Part shown: one piece after another, positions 33,754 through 42,229 of the stretch | Numbering within the stretch: position 1 is the stretch's first letter | How the letters are laid out: every line of letters begins with the position of its first letter | The notes under the pieces: model-generated | The model's input: the letters and a program-made list of their open reading frames with translations, nothing else | Told to the model about the DNA's origin: nothing | Databases searched by the model: none | Origin: Natronosalvus hydrolyticus | Lineage (GTDB): Archaea; Halobacteriota; Halobacteria; Halobacteriales; Natrialbaceae | Length of the DNA: 51,687 bases | NCBI GenBank assembly: GCA_025517525.1 | Contig: JAOPJZ010000024.1 | Coordinates: 1 to 51,687, forward strand | Direction: 5' to 3' | Made by a program: the position numbers and the translations under genes

Positions 33754-34038
33754 ATGAGTACCGAGTGTCTCATCGAAGAACGGGCCGAAGACGCACGAAA
33801 AACGTGGGACAACCAACGCGATAATCAAGGCGACGCTCAGGCACGAGCGATGAACGCTGAAGAACGAGTCGACCGCCTCGAGGCCGAACTCGAGCACACC
33901 GAGCGTCGCCTGCAGGTCATCATCACCCGCTACGAACGCTTGCTCGAGGAAAAGGACCGACAACTCTCACGCCGTCAAGAGACGACGGCGGATGAAGGCG
34001 AATCACTTCTCTCGCGAATCGTTTCGAAATACGGGTGA
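33754..34038 (+). CDS. Small coiled-coil protein
   Basis: A 94-residue acidic/basic helical protein starting MSTECLIEERAEDA. Heptad-like spacing is clear in ERVDRLEAELEHTERRLQVI (about 34-55), and the rest to residue 75 is also helical. The C-terminal GESLLSRIVSKYG is a short amphipathic tail. I recognise no family. The start follows the stronger of two upstream ATGs. A hairpin (34061-34094) follows the stop. Confidence 0.7.
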   Translation: MSTECLIEERAEDARKTWDNQRDNQGDAQARAMNAEERVDRLEAELEHTERRLQVIITRYERLLEEKDRQLSRRQETTADEGESLLSRIVSKYG

Positions 34039-34060
34039 TAGCGATTCGTGGAACTATCGA

Positions 34061-34094
34061 GACACTCGAGCAGGACCGTCTCCACACGAGTGTC
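34061..34094 (+). repeat. Hairpin after the coiled-coil gene, with shared 23-bp segment
   Basis: GACACTCG (34061-34068) pairs with CGAGTGTC (34087-34094). The interior and left arm, ACACTCGAGCAGGACCGTCT CCA (34062-34084), recurs unchanged at 46361-46383. It may act as a terminator or be a small repeat. Confidence 0.5.
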
Positions 34095-34210
34095 ACAAGC
34101 TTTCTACGAACCGCTATGAAAGACAGTTAGCGTTCGGAAAAGGAGTGCCCTCAGCGTGAACCAAAGCCCGTGTCCTTTCGACACCAGTCACGTGACGACA
34201 ATAAGCTCCC

Positions 34211-35245
34211 TCAAAGGTAGCCGTTTTCGAGCAGGAGTTCGCCGTTCAGCACGCTCGCCCCAGCGGCCCCACGAATCGTGTTGTGTGCCAGGCAGTTGTA
34301 CTGGAGGCCGAACGTCGACTCGCGAATACCGCCCACCGAAACTGCCATGCCGCCACCGAGGTTCCGGTCGAGACGAGGCTGTGGTCGCTCGAGGTCCTCG
34401 AACACGTGAATCAGTGGGTCGGGTGACGAAGGCAGGTCGACGGATGGGTACGCCTCGAGCGCCTTCGCGGCGTCTTCGGGCGTCAGTTCGTCAGCCGCCT
34501 CGAGCCAGACGTTCTCGAGGTGGCCGTCGATGGTCGGAATGCGGTTACAGGAGGCGGCAACCGCGACATCGTTCTGCTGGAGACTCGCGCCATCGAACTC
34601 GCCCAGCAGTTTCTTCGACTCCGTCTCGAGTTTCTCCTCTTCACTACCGATGTGTGGAATCGCATTGTCGATGATTTCCATCGAGGTCACGCCATCGTAG
34701 CCGGCTCCGGACACCGCCTGGAGGGTTGCGACGTGAACTTTCTCGAGGCCGAATTCGGCCAGTGCTGCCAACGTCGGCACGAACGTAATCGTCGAGCAGT
34801 TGGGGTTCTTTACAAGCGCTCCGTCCCAGCCGCGGTCGTCCCGCTGGACCTCCAGCAGGTCGATATGGTCGGCGTTGACTTCGGGGATGACGAGGGGGAC
34901 GTCCTCGGCCATCCGGGCATTCGAGGAGTTCGAGGAGACGACGTAGCCTGCCTCACAGAAGTCCGGTTCGACGGCTGCACCGACGCTCGAGGGGAGCGAA
35001 GAGAACAACAGGTCGACGTCACTGGGAACGGCGTCGGGTTCGGTTGGGCCGACCGTAATGTCCGCAACGTTGGCGGGAATCGGGGAATCCGCTCGCCATT
35101 TAGCTGCCTCACGATACGATTTGCCAGCACTCGACTCGCTCGCAGTCAGGGCCGCGATATCGAAGTCAGGATGTGGCTCGAGGAGTTGAATCAGTCGTTG
35201 TCCGACGGCACCGGTTGCGCCGAGAATACCTACGCGTACTGCCAT
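34211..35245 (-). CDS. asd: Aspartate-semialdehyde dehydrogenase
   Basis: The 344-residue NADP-dependent enzyme of lysine/threonine/methionine synthesis that reduces aspartyl phosphate to the semialdehyde. The Rossmann motif is GILGATGAVGQRLI near residue 7, NPNCSTI holds the catalytic Cys (about 155), and AVSGAGYDGV and CNRIPTIDGHLENVW are the usual downstream blocks. The C-terminal CLAHNTIRGAAGASVLNGELL is typical. I start at 35245 (MAVRVGILG), as most homologues begin just before the Rossmann strand; 35272 would add nine residues. Confidence 0.96.
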   Translation of the reverse strand: MAVRVGILGATGAVGQRLIQLLEPHPDFDIAALTASESSAGKSYREAAKWRADSPIPANVADITVGPTEPDAVPSDVDLLFSSLPSSVGAAVEPDFCEAGYVVSSNSSNARMAEDVPLVIPEVNADHIDLLEVQRDDRGWDGALVKNPNCSTITFVPTLAALAEFGLEKVHVATLQAVSGAGYDGVTSMEIIDNAIPHIGSEEEKLETESKKLLGEFDGASLQQNDVAVAASCNRIPTIDGHLENVWLEAADELTPEDAAKALEAYPSVDLPSSPDPLIHVFEDLERPQPRLDRNLGGGMAVSVGGIRESTFGLQYNCLAHNTIRGAAGASVLNGELLLENGYL

Positions 35246-35404
35246 TGCCCCGTCTCGGAACCCTGCCTCCAAAACGGTTTGGATGGAGTCACGGTTTGCA
35301 GCGATTCATCGTGTTGAGTCGGGTGAATGTGAAATATTTCGAAATGAGTACCTGTGGGTAATCCGAATCCTCGAGGTGCTCGCTTACAAGTCAGGTACCC
35401 ACCG

Positions 35405-36667
35405 CTAAAGCGGTGGGCTTGTCAGTGGACTCCCGCTCTGACCACTAGAACTAGTGGTAGGCGATAACTCGCCGTTCGCGTTCAGCATCCCTGACTTGAG
35501 GGCGACCTGACAGTTCGCCCGTCCAGCACCAGACTTGAGCCAGTGCTGGACAAGACGCCATCCGACATTCCGAGCAGCGTTGTAATCCGCGTGCAGTTGC
35601 TTACCACACTTCAAACACTCGAACTCGTCACCCTCCCGATTATCCTCGTGCGTAAACCCACAATCCGAGTGACAGCACCGTTGACTCGTGTACTGTGGTT
35701 TCACGTCGTCCACGAGGATACCGTACTCTTCGGCCTTGTACTCGACAAGGGATTGGAGCTTGTTGAACGCCCACTGCTGGAACTTACTGGCGTTCGAGAT
35801 ACGCTTTCGAATGTGTTTCAGGTTCTCGAACGCTATTGCGTCGCAGTCATTCCGTCGGGCTTCGAGAACCAGTGCGAGTGCGACACGATGCAGGTAATCC
35901 TCGCTCCAATTCGAGAAGCGATTCCCGATGGATTTCAGCGTTAAGTGGGCGCTTCGAGTGACAGTCTGTTGCAGCTTACCACGACGCCGTTCGTACTCTG
36001 CACGCTTGTGGTTGAGATAGTCAGCGTTTCCGAGGAATGCTCCTGTCGAGGTGACGGCGAGATAGCCGTCAACGTTCAAGTCTACGCCGAGTACCGCTCC
36101 GTACTCGGCTGTAGATGCCTCGTCTTCTTCGCGTTCCTTTTTCATCGACACGTGCAAGTAGTACGTGTCGTCACGCTTGTGTAGCGTGGCCTCACCGCGT
36201 TCCCACTCTGGTTTCTCCCAGTACTCCTCGAACGGTGTTCCACAAGTGTCGTCGGGAATAATGTATTCTGCGGTGACACGGCTGTCCACGGTGGACAGCG
36301 TGCAGTGGTCGTCGTTGTACGTAATAGTGCGACCGTCGTAGACGACCACGGTGCCGCGGAACTCGGGTTTGCTGGCTTTCTCCCCGTCTTCGAGGATGCG
36401 GTCTTTGCAGTTACCGAGTGCGTTCGCAGCGAGGCTGCGAGCAGCTTGCACGTGGTTCGCGGTGAGGTCTGTCTCTTCTCGAACGTCGGAGTAGGTGGCG
36501 TCGTTGAGTTTCGACTTGCTGTCGATTATCTGGGTTGGGTCGTCAGACCATCCGTAGTCCGTGACGTGTTGCGCGGCTTGGCGGAATTGCTCGAACGTCT
36601 CATTGAGAACAGGGTAGTCGTCCTCATCAACGTCGAGCTTGATTTTAAGGTTTCTGACGACCGTCAC
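35405..36667 (-). CDS. tnpB: RNA-guided TnpB endonuclease (IS1341-type)
   Basis: A complete 420-residue TnpB. The RuvC catalytic triad is visible: Asp in GVDLNVDGYLAV, Glu in IAFENLKHIRK, and Asp in LHADYNAARNVG. The zinc ribbon is CCHSDCGFTHEDN...FECLKCG. TnpB uses RNA transcribed through the element's right end to cleave matching DNA, which favours retention of the element. The last 30 residues (ending in SPLTSPPL) overlap the right-end hairpin, where the reRNA would lie. The GTG start at 36667 has ATTTAAAG about 27 nt upstream, as in leaderless genes. Enzymatic activity is likely from the intact motifs but not shown. Confidence 0.93.
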   Translation of the reverse strand: MTVVRNLKIKLDVDEDDYPVLNETFEQFRQAAQHVTDYGWSDDPTQIIDSKSKLNDATYSDVREETDLTANHVQAARSLAANALGNCKDRILEDGEKASKPEFRGTVVVYDGRTITYNDDHCTLSTVDSRVTAEYIIPDDTCGTPFEEYWEKPEWERGEATLHKRDDTYYLHVSMKKEREEDEASTAEYGAVLGVDLNVDGYLAVTSTGAFLGNADYLNHKRAEYERRRGKLQQTVTRSAHLTLKSIGNRFSNWSEDYLHRVALALVLEARRNDCDAIAFENLKHIRKRISNASKFQQWAFNKLQSLVEYKAEEYGILVDDVKPQYTSQRCCHSDCGFTHEDNREGDEFECLKCGKQLHADYNAARNVGWRLVQHWLKSGAGRANCQVALKSGMLNANGELSPTTSSSGQSGSPLTSPPL

Positions 36668-36689
36668 AGTTCAAATATTGGAGTGATAT

Positions 36690-36699
36690 TATTTAAAGA
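36690..36699 (-). promoter_or_regulatory. TATA box for tnpB
   Basis: TATTTAAAGA on the plus strand (TCTTTAAATA on the minus strand) lies 23-32 nt before the GTG at 36667 and is the only AT-rich box in this gap. The spacing suggests a leaderless transcript. Confidence 0.55.
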
Positions 36700-36883
36700 C
36701 CGTGATTTGCGTTGGGGAGTCAGCCGTGTCTGGAAGCGTGGTTAGAGTCAGCAGTGACGCGCTTCCTCCCACGGCTAAAGCCGTGGGTTTCCGCGCTGCC
36801 TCTGTATGACTCGGACGCTCGAGGTGCTCTCTCTCTCAGGTGACTCGAACTCTCGAGAGGCGAGCACTGATTTGCTCAGGTGG

Positions 36884-37867
36884 CTACCAGCGGTGGTGGA
36901 CCTCGTCCCGAATATAATCCTCGTAGACGTCATCCACGAGTTGTCGCTGCGTGGGATTCAATGGCGAAAGCGACGAGGCGTCGACGTTCTGGCGAACGTG
37001 GTCGGGATTCGTCGAGCCAGGGATAACTGTCGACACCGCATCGTGATCGAGAATCCACCGCAGCGTGAACTGTGCCATGGTCCAGTCGTCGGGAACGGCA
37101 GGTCGAAGCGCGTCGACTGCCTCGAGTCCCCGTTCGAACGGAACCCCAGCGAAGGTCTCACCGACGTCGAACGCATCGCCCTCGCGGTTGTAGTTTCGGT
37201 GATCGTTCTCCGGGAACGTGCTCTCGCTGTCGAGCGCATCGGCCAGGAGGCCGGAAGCCAGTGGAACCCGGACGATGACGCCGACGTTTCGTCTGGCTGC
37301 CTCCTCGAGGAACAACTCAGCTGGACGCTGGCGGAACGGGTTAAAGATAATCTGGACCGTCTCGAGTCCGGGATACTCGATGGCTTTCAACCCTTCCTCG
37401 ACGCGAGCGACACTCGCCCCGTAGGCATCGATTTTTCCAGCCTCTACGAGCGACTCGAGTGCCTCGAATACCTCGGGGCGGTAGTAGACGTCCGTGGGCG
37501 GGCAGTGTAGCTGCAACAGGTCGAGCGCGTCGACGCCCAACCGGTCGCGACTGCCATCGATAAACCGTTCGAGGCTCTCGCGAGTATAGCCATCGGCGGT
37601 GTGTCGCTCGAGACCGCGTCCGGCTTTCGTGGCGATGATGGGGAAGGCCTCGTGTTCGGCTACCACGTCGGCGATCAGCTCCTCGCTCTGACCGCCACCG
37701 TAGACGTCCGCGGTGTCGAGAAACGTAACGCCTGCGTCGAGTGCAGCCCGAATGGCGGCCCGGCCCTCAGCCGGAGAGACGTCTCCCCAGTCGGAGCCGA
37801 CGTTCCAGGTACCCATTCCGATTTCGGTGACCTCGTGTCCTGTCGTTCCGAGCAGTCGCGTGTCCAT
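36884..37867 (-). CDS. Aldo/keto reductase
   Basis: A 327-residue AKR with the TIM-barrel pattern: MGTWNVGSDWGD at the first strand, FLDTADVYGGGQSEE (catalytic Asp and Tyr), IATKAGRG (catalytic Lys), DLLQLHCPP (catalytic His) and a C-terminal STVIPGSTNPDHVRQN that binds NADP(H). The substrate cannot be inferred. The gene lies between the tnpB element and rps17e. Confidence 0.92.
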   Translation of the reverse strand: MDTRLLGTTGHEVTEIGMGTWNVGSDWGDVSPAEGRAAIRAALDAGVTFLDTADVYGGGQSEELIADVVAEHEAFPIIATKAGRGLERHTADGYTRESLERFIDGSRDRLGVDALDLLQLHCPPTDVYYRPEVFEALESLVEAGKIDAYGASVARVEEGLKAIEYPGLETVQIIFNPFRQRPAELFLEEAARRNVGVIVRVPLASGLLADALDSESTFPENDHRNYNREGDAFDVGETFAGVPFERGLEAVDALRPAVPDDWTMAQFTLRWILDHDAVSTVIPGSTNPDHVRQNVDASSLSPLNPTQRQLVDDVYEDYIRDEVHHRW

Positions 37868-38011
37868 GATGAACCCTGGCTACTCAGGCGGCGTAGATGT
37901 TCGGAACGCCGACGGTGTTGCCGCTGTCGATGGCACTGGGGTGTGAATAGAATACTATCGAAAAGGTAGCAAAAGCTCAAAAACCGACAAACTTCGAGAA
38001 CTCGACTCGTT

Positions 38012-38203
38012 TTACGCGGGAACGGCCGCGCCTTTCTTCCGGGTGACGTAGCCAGCAATTCGGTTTCGAACGCCCTTGGATTCGATGTTCGTCAGCTTCG
38101 TGACGCTGTCTTTGTTCTGTTCGAAATCGGTGGTGAACGCCTCCGGGTACTGCTCCAGGAGGATGGTTCCGGTCTTTTTGATGTAGGCCGGTTTGATTGC
38201 CAT
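38012..38203 (-). CDS. rps17e: 30S ribosomal protein S17e
   Basis: A 63-residue archaeal/eukaryotic-type S17e beginning MAIKPAYIKKTGTILLEQYP with TNIESKGVRNRIAGYVTR and a basic end. Length is normal for archaeal members. It is the strongest domain-level marker of archaea here. The protein is highly conserved. Confidence 0.96.
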   Translation of the reverse strand: MAIKPAYIKKTGTILLEQYPEAFTTDFEQNKDSVTKLTNIESKGVRNRIAGYVTRKKGAAVPA

Positions 38204-38324
38204 ACCGACTTCTTATCCGAGGGGCTTCTAAAGGCATTCGTTCTGGCCTGACCGTTGGGGAATGTTGTACCGATAGCCGACTCCAATGCGGGCGATAGGT
38301 GGTACGTGACTACAACGGCCCCTA

Positions 38325-38954
38325 CTAATCCGTCGGATACCAGCCGCTGTACCGGCACAGATTGGCAAACGCCTCCTGTTCGCGTGGTCCACCCGCACGG
38401 TTCACCACGTCCAGACAGTGTTCGAGGCATGCCTCGAGTTCCCCCCTTTCGTACCCTTCGACATCGAGACGAGAGGCGGCGACGGTGGCCTCGATTACCG
38501 CGCCAAAACCGCGATTGATCGGCGTCACCGTTCGATTCCGGACGGCCGACTCGAGTGGCTCGAGCATCCAGTCCTGCCACTCGGTCCCACCCTCAGTTCC
38601 CGTTCCCTGTGGTTCCGCACTGACGCGAACCCAGGCATCCGTAGACTCGAGGATTGGGGCCTCGCGTTCCGTAATTGACAGCGCCCCGTCGACGAAATCG
38701 ACCGGGTCGCGAGTGAACTGTACGTAGCCACAACCCTGTCGGTGAAAGTTCCGTTTAGTTCGGGTGTTGCCCCACGTCCGCGCCCGCACGGTGGTCGACG
38801 AAGGATCTTCGTCGAACAGGCCGAGGACGGCCACGTTCCATAGCCCGTTGGGGCCGAGCGTTGTCACGACCGATTCGGTGACTCCGGCGAGTTCGACGGG
38901 CCACCTTGCGTCTGTGACTTTCGTCCCATCCCGATCTGGACTCCGTCCGGTCAT
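38325..38954 (-). CDS. DUF447 family protein
   Basis: A 209-residue protein with the DUF447 pattern: TESVVTTLGPNGLWNVAVLG (start of a flavin-reductase-like beta barrel), RTWGNTRTKRNFHRQGCG, FTRDPVDFVDGAL, a Trp-containing WQDWMLEP strand and GAVIEATVAASRL. DUF447 is found in archaea and in C1-metabolising bacteria next to CitG-like genes. It overlaps the upstream CitG-like gene's stop by 4 nt (ATGA, 38951-38954), so the two are coupled. Flavin binding is likely by fold but not shown. Confidence 0.87.
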   Translation of the reverse strand: MTGRSPDRDGTKVTDARWPVELAGVTESVVTTLGPNGLWNVAVLGLFDEDPSSTTVRARTWGNTRTKRNFHRQGCGYVQFTRDPVDFVDGALSITEREAPILESTDAWVRVSAEPQGTGTEGGTEWQDWMLEPLESAVRNRTVTPINRGFGAVIEATVAASRLDVEGYERGELEACLEHCLDVVNRAGGPREQEAFANLCRYSGWYPTD

Positions 38955-39853
38955 ACCTCGAGGCCTCCCCGCTCGAGGGCGATGAAAATCCCGGCTGCGG
39001 TGATGTCTGCCGTCGTTCCCGGGTTGATTCCACGTTCACAGAGGTCATCCGCGAAGGTGTCGACCCGTTCACGGTCGGTCCTGAAGGCGTCTACACCAGC
39101 GAGCTCGGCCGCACAGTCAGACACCTCCTGAGCGATTGCCTCGCCATGTTTACTCGCAATGAGAGTGTCCGGTCGCTCCCCAAGCAGGCGTAAGAATACC
39201 TGGGCCACGCGGTCCGTAGCCGGCCGCTGGGCCTCGAGTGATTCGAGCCACTGCGCCGCGCGAAACGACCGATCGAACCCGGTTACCCACTCACGAGCGA
39301 TGTCGTCGCCGGGAACGCTCGCCTCCATCACGTCGTACAACGTGACGCCTCGCTCCTCGAGGGCTGGAATTGCAGCTGCCCCGCGACGGACGTCGAGCGG
39401 TTCGAGAGCAGCGGGCGGGTCTTCCACGAAGACGTCGACGTGGTCGAACGCGCGGTAGAAGCCTGCCGCGTCCTCGACCGTCGTCGCCTCGACGGTATTG
39501 GTGGCGAGTGCTGGACGCACCGACCCCTCGGCAGCTGCCGTCCGAACGAGCGGAACCAACAAGAGAAGACAGCCGAACTGCGTGTTCCCACCTCGCTGGT
39601 TGGCCATCCCGGCGACAGCGGTTTCGAACGCAGCACCGACAGGTGCGCCAGCTTCTGCCCTCTTGAGCCCCCGTCGCGAACCCACTGCGCCTGCCAGAAA
39701 GTGTTCGAACCAAAGCTCCTCGAGGTCGCGCTCGCGATCGACGTTTCCCGGTTTCGGGGTACCGGCCACCTCGAGCAAGAGGGCGAGTTCGGCGTTCTCT
39801 GCAGGCGACCGGGGGCCCTTGGGTGTCGTCTCCTCCTGGTCTGGCGTTACCAT
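38951..39853 (-). CDS. CitG/MdcB-like triphosphoribosyl-dephospho-CoA synthase homologue
   Basis: A 300-residue member of the CitG/MdcB family. In bacteria that family adds a triphosphoribosyl group to dephospho-CoA for citrate lyase or malonate decarboxylase. Features are EVAGTPKPGNVDRERD (typical VDEATTPKPGLVD-like start), NTQFGCLLLLVPL, and the end motif INPGTTADITAAGIFIA. No citrate-lyase genes are nearby, and the fused DUF447 partner suggests a different pathway. I start at 39853 (MVTPDQEETTPKG); 39877 is an alternative. Confidence 0.88.
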   Translation of the reverse strand: MVTPDQEETTPKGPRSPAENAELALLLEVAGTPKPGNVDRERDLEELWFEHFLAGAVGSRRGLKRAEAGAPVGAAFETAVAGMANQRGGNTQFGCLLLLVPLVRTAAAEGSVRPALATNTVEATTVEDAAGFYRAFDHVDVFVEDPPAALEPLDVRRGAAAIPALEERGVTLYDVMEASVPGDDIAREWVTGFDRSFRAAQWLESLEAQRPATDRVAQVFLRLLGERPDTLIASKHGEAIAQEVSDCAAELAGVDAFRTDRERVDTFADDLCERGINPGTTADITAAGIFIALERGGLEV

Positions 39854-39987
39854 GCAGTGTCGTGTACAGAAAGGCACTCGAGTACCTTGGTTCGATTGGA
39901 TCTCGCTCGAGTGTCTGTCCGATCCAGCGTGTCAACAGGCCCAATCACTGGGCAATTCTCAAGGTAGTTCGCCTGCAAGCGATGGGT

Positions 39988-42198
39988 ATGAGTGAGTCGG
40001 ACGAGGGCGGTGTTACCCTTACCGTGCGCGCAGCCGAAAAGCGCGATGCAGGTCGGGGTGTGGCGCGAATTCCAGAGTTAGCGCGCCGAAAACTCGGTGT
40101 CTTGAGCGGTGACACCGTCGTCATCGAAGGAACCGAACGGACGGTCGCAAAGATGTGGCCCGCCGACCCATCGATCCCGGAGCAGGTCGTTCAGATCGAC
40201 GGCGATACACGCGCCAACGCTGGCGTGACCGTTGGCGATTCGGTACGAGTATCTGCCAAAGACAAATCCACGATTCGGGAAGCAGAAACCGTCACGCTGT
40301 CGCCGCCACCGACGTTGAGCGACACCGAATCGCGCCTGGCCGAGCGGGTTGCGAACCAGAAACTCCGAAACCGACCGATTCGAGCGGGCGAACAGATCCG
40401 AATCGAAGGCGTCGCGACGGAGCCGTTTACTGTCGTCGAGACGGAGCCGGCAGGTGACGTCCGGATAACCAGTTCGACCACCGTCCTCGTGTTCGACGAA
40501 ACGGGCGTCTCAGACCCGGGAACCTCGAGCTCGAAACGACAATCGGACCCCGCTCAACAGAAAGCGTCGCCGGATTCGCCCTCGACCAAGGGGGCCACAG
40601 GCGAGCCACCGTCGGGAGTCACCTACGAGGATATCGGCGGCCTCGACGAGGAACTCGAGCAGGTCCGGGAGATGATCGAGTTACCTCTTTCGGAGCCGGA
40701 ACTGTTCAAACGGCTGGGCGTCGACCCACCGTCTGGCGTTTTGCTGTACGGACCACCAGGAACGGGAAAGACGCTGATCGCTCGAGCAGTTGCCAACGAA
40801 GTCGAGGCCAACTTCATCACCATCTCCGGGCCGGAAATCATGTCGAAGTACAAAGGCGAGTCCGAAGAACAGCTTCGCCGGACCTTCGAGGAAGCTCGCG
40901 AGAACGCCCCTTCGATCATTTTCTTCGACGAAATTGATTCCATTGCGGGGACGCGAAACGACGACGGTGACGCCGAAAATCGGATCGTCGGTCAGTTGCT
41001 CACCCTGATGGACGGTCTCGATTCTCGCGGAGAGGTGATCGTCATCGGCGCAACCAACCGCGTTGACTCGATTGATCCAGCGCTCAGACGCGGCGGCCGT
41101 TTCGACAGAGAGATTCAGATCGGCGTCCCGGATATGGATGGCCGGCGAGAGATCCTCGAGGTACACACCCGCGGCATGCCGCTTGCCGAAGACGTCAGTA
41201 TCGACAAAATCGCCAGCCGAACACACGGCTTCGTCGGTGCCGACCTCGACGGCGTCGTCACCGAAGCAGCGATGGCGGCTATCCGTCGGCGACCGACCGA
41301 CGCTGCCGAACGCGCAGAATGGAGCCAACGCCCGTCAGTAACGAGAGCCGATTTCGATACCGCCCTCGCGGCCGTCGAACCCTCCGCGATGCGCGAGTAC
41401 GTCGCCGAATCCCCGAACACCGATTTCGACGATGTCGGCGGCCTCGAGGACGCCAAACAGGTACTCACCGAGTCCGTCGAGTGGCCCCTGACCTACGAGC
41501 GACTGTTCGACGTCACCAACACGAACCCGCCCTCGGGCGTGTTGTTGTACGGTCCGCCAGGGACCGGAAAGACGCTGCTCGCCCGTGCGCTCGCGGGTGA
41601 AACCGACGTCAACTTCGTCCGCGTCGACGGGCCAGAAATAGTCGACCGCTACGTCGGCGAATCCGAGAAAGCCATCCGAAAGGTGTTCGAGCGAGCCAGA
41701 CAGGCGGCCCCGTCTATCGTCTTTTTCGACGAAATCGACGCTATCGCGGCCACGCGAGACGACAGTCACGAGGTGACCGAGCGCGTCGTCTCACAGCTGT
41801 TGACCGAACTCGACGGCATGCGCGAAAACCCGAATCTTATCGTCCTCGCAGCGACGAACCGAAAGGAGTTCATCGATCCCGCACTCCTCAGACCCGGTCG
41901 GTTGGATACCCACGTTCTCGTTCCCGAACCCGATTTCGAGGCGCGAAAGCAGATCCTCGAGGTCCACACCCGTGGCAAACCTATGGGCGACGACGTCGAC
42001 CTCGACGAGTTGGCAGGCGAACTCGAGGGGTACACGGGAGCCGATATCGAAGCCCTCGTCCGAAACGCCTCGATGGGCGCGATACGCGAGGTTGCCACCG
42101 AATACGGCCCCGACGCCGCAAACGAACGGGCTGAGGACGTCATCATCGAGACACGGCATCTCGAGACCGCCCTCGCAGATATCGAAGAAACCCGGTGA
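39988..42198 (+). CDS. CDC48/p97-like AAA+ ATPase
   Basis: A 736-residue archaeal CDC48 (VAT-type) unfoldase. The N domain has double-psi-beta-barrel features (LTVRAAEKRDAGRGVARIPE). D1 has Walker A GPPGTGKTLIARAVA and Walker B FFDEIDSIAGTR. D2 has GPPGTGKTLLARALA, FFDEIDAIAATR and LLRPGRLDTHV (Arg fingers in both). A Ser/Gln/Pro-rich linker of about 40 residues joins N and D1. Pore residues YKGE (D1) and YVGE (D2) are seen. Haloarchaea carry several CDC48 paralogues; which one this is cannot be told. Starts at 39988 and 39982 are both possible. Confidence 0.94.
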   Translation: MSESDEGGVTLTVRAAEKRDAGRGVARIPELARRKLGVLSGDTVVIEGTERTVAKMWPADPSIPEQVVQIDGDTRANAGVTVGDSVRVSAKDKSTIREAETVTLSPPPTLSDTESRLAERVANQKLRNRPIRAGEQIRIEGVATEPFTVVETEPAGDVRITSSTTVLVFDETGVSDPGTSSSKRQSDPAQQKASPDSPSTKGATGEPPSGVTYEDIGGLDEELEQVREMIELPLSEPELFKRLGVDPPSGVLLYGPPGTGKTLIARAVANEVEANFITISGPEIMSKYKGESEEQLRRTFEEARENAPSIIFFDEIDSIAGTRNDDGDAENRIVGQLLTLMDGLDSRGEVIVIGATNRVDSIDPALRRGGRFDREIQIGVPDMDGRREILEVHTRGMPLAEDVSIDKIASRTHGFVGADLDGVVTEAAMAAIRRRPTDAAERAEWSQRPSVTRADFDTALAAVEPSAMREYVAESPNTDFDDVGGLEDAKQVLTESVEWPLTYERLFDVTNTNPPSGVLLYGPPGTGKTLLARALAGETDVNFVRVDGPEIVDRYVGESEKAIRKVFERARQAAPSIVFFDEIDAIAATRDDSHEVTERVVSQLLTELDGMRENPNLIVLAATNRKEFIDPALLRPGRLDTHVLVPEPDFEARKQILEVHTRGKPMGDDVDLDELAGELEGYTGADIEALVRNASMGAIREVATEYGPDAANERAEDVIIETRHLETALADIEETR

Positions 42199-42229
42199 AT
42201 CGCTGCTTGAGAAAGGATTCTCGAGCCGG

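Larger units (their letters stand above)
35389..36795 (-). mobile_element. IS1341-type element with intact tnpB
   Basis: The left-end hairpin is CCCACGGCTAAAGCCGTGGG (36768-36787), and the right-end hairpin, CCCACCGCTAAAGCGGTGGG, lies at 35398-35417. Between them lies a single tnpB and no tnpA. The right end differs from the GGAGGATGTCA type of the other elements, so this is a second, separate family. It sits between asd and the aldo/keto reductase gene. Confidence 0.8.
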
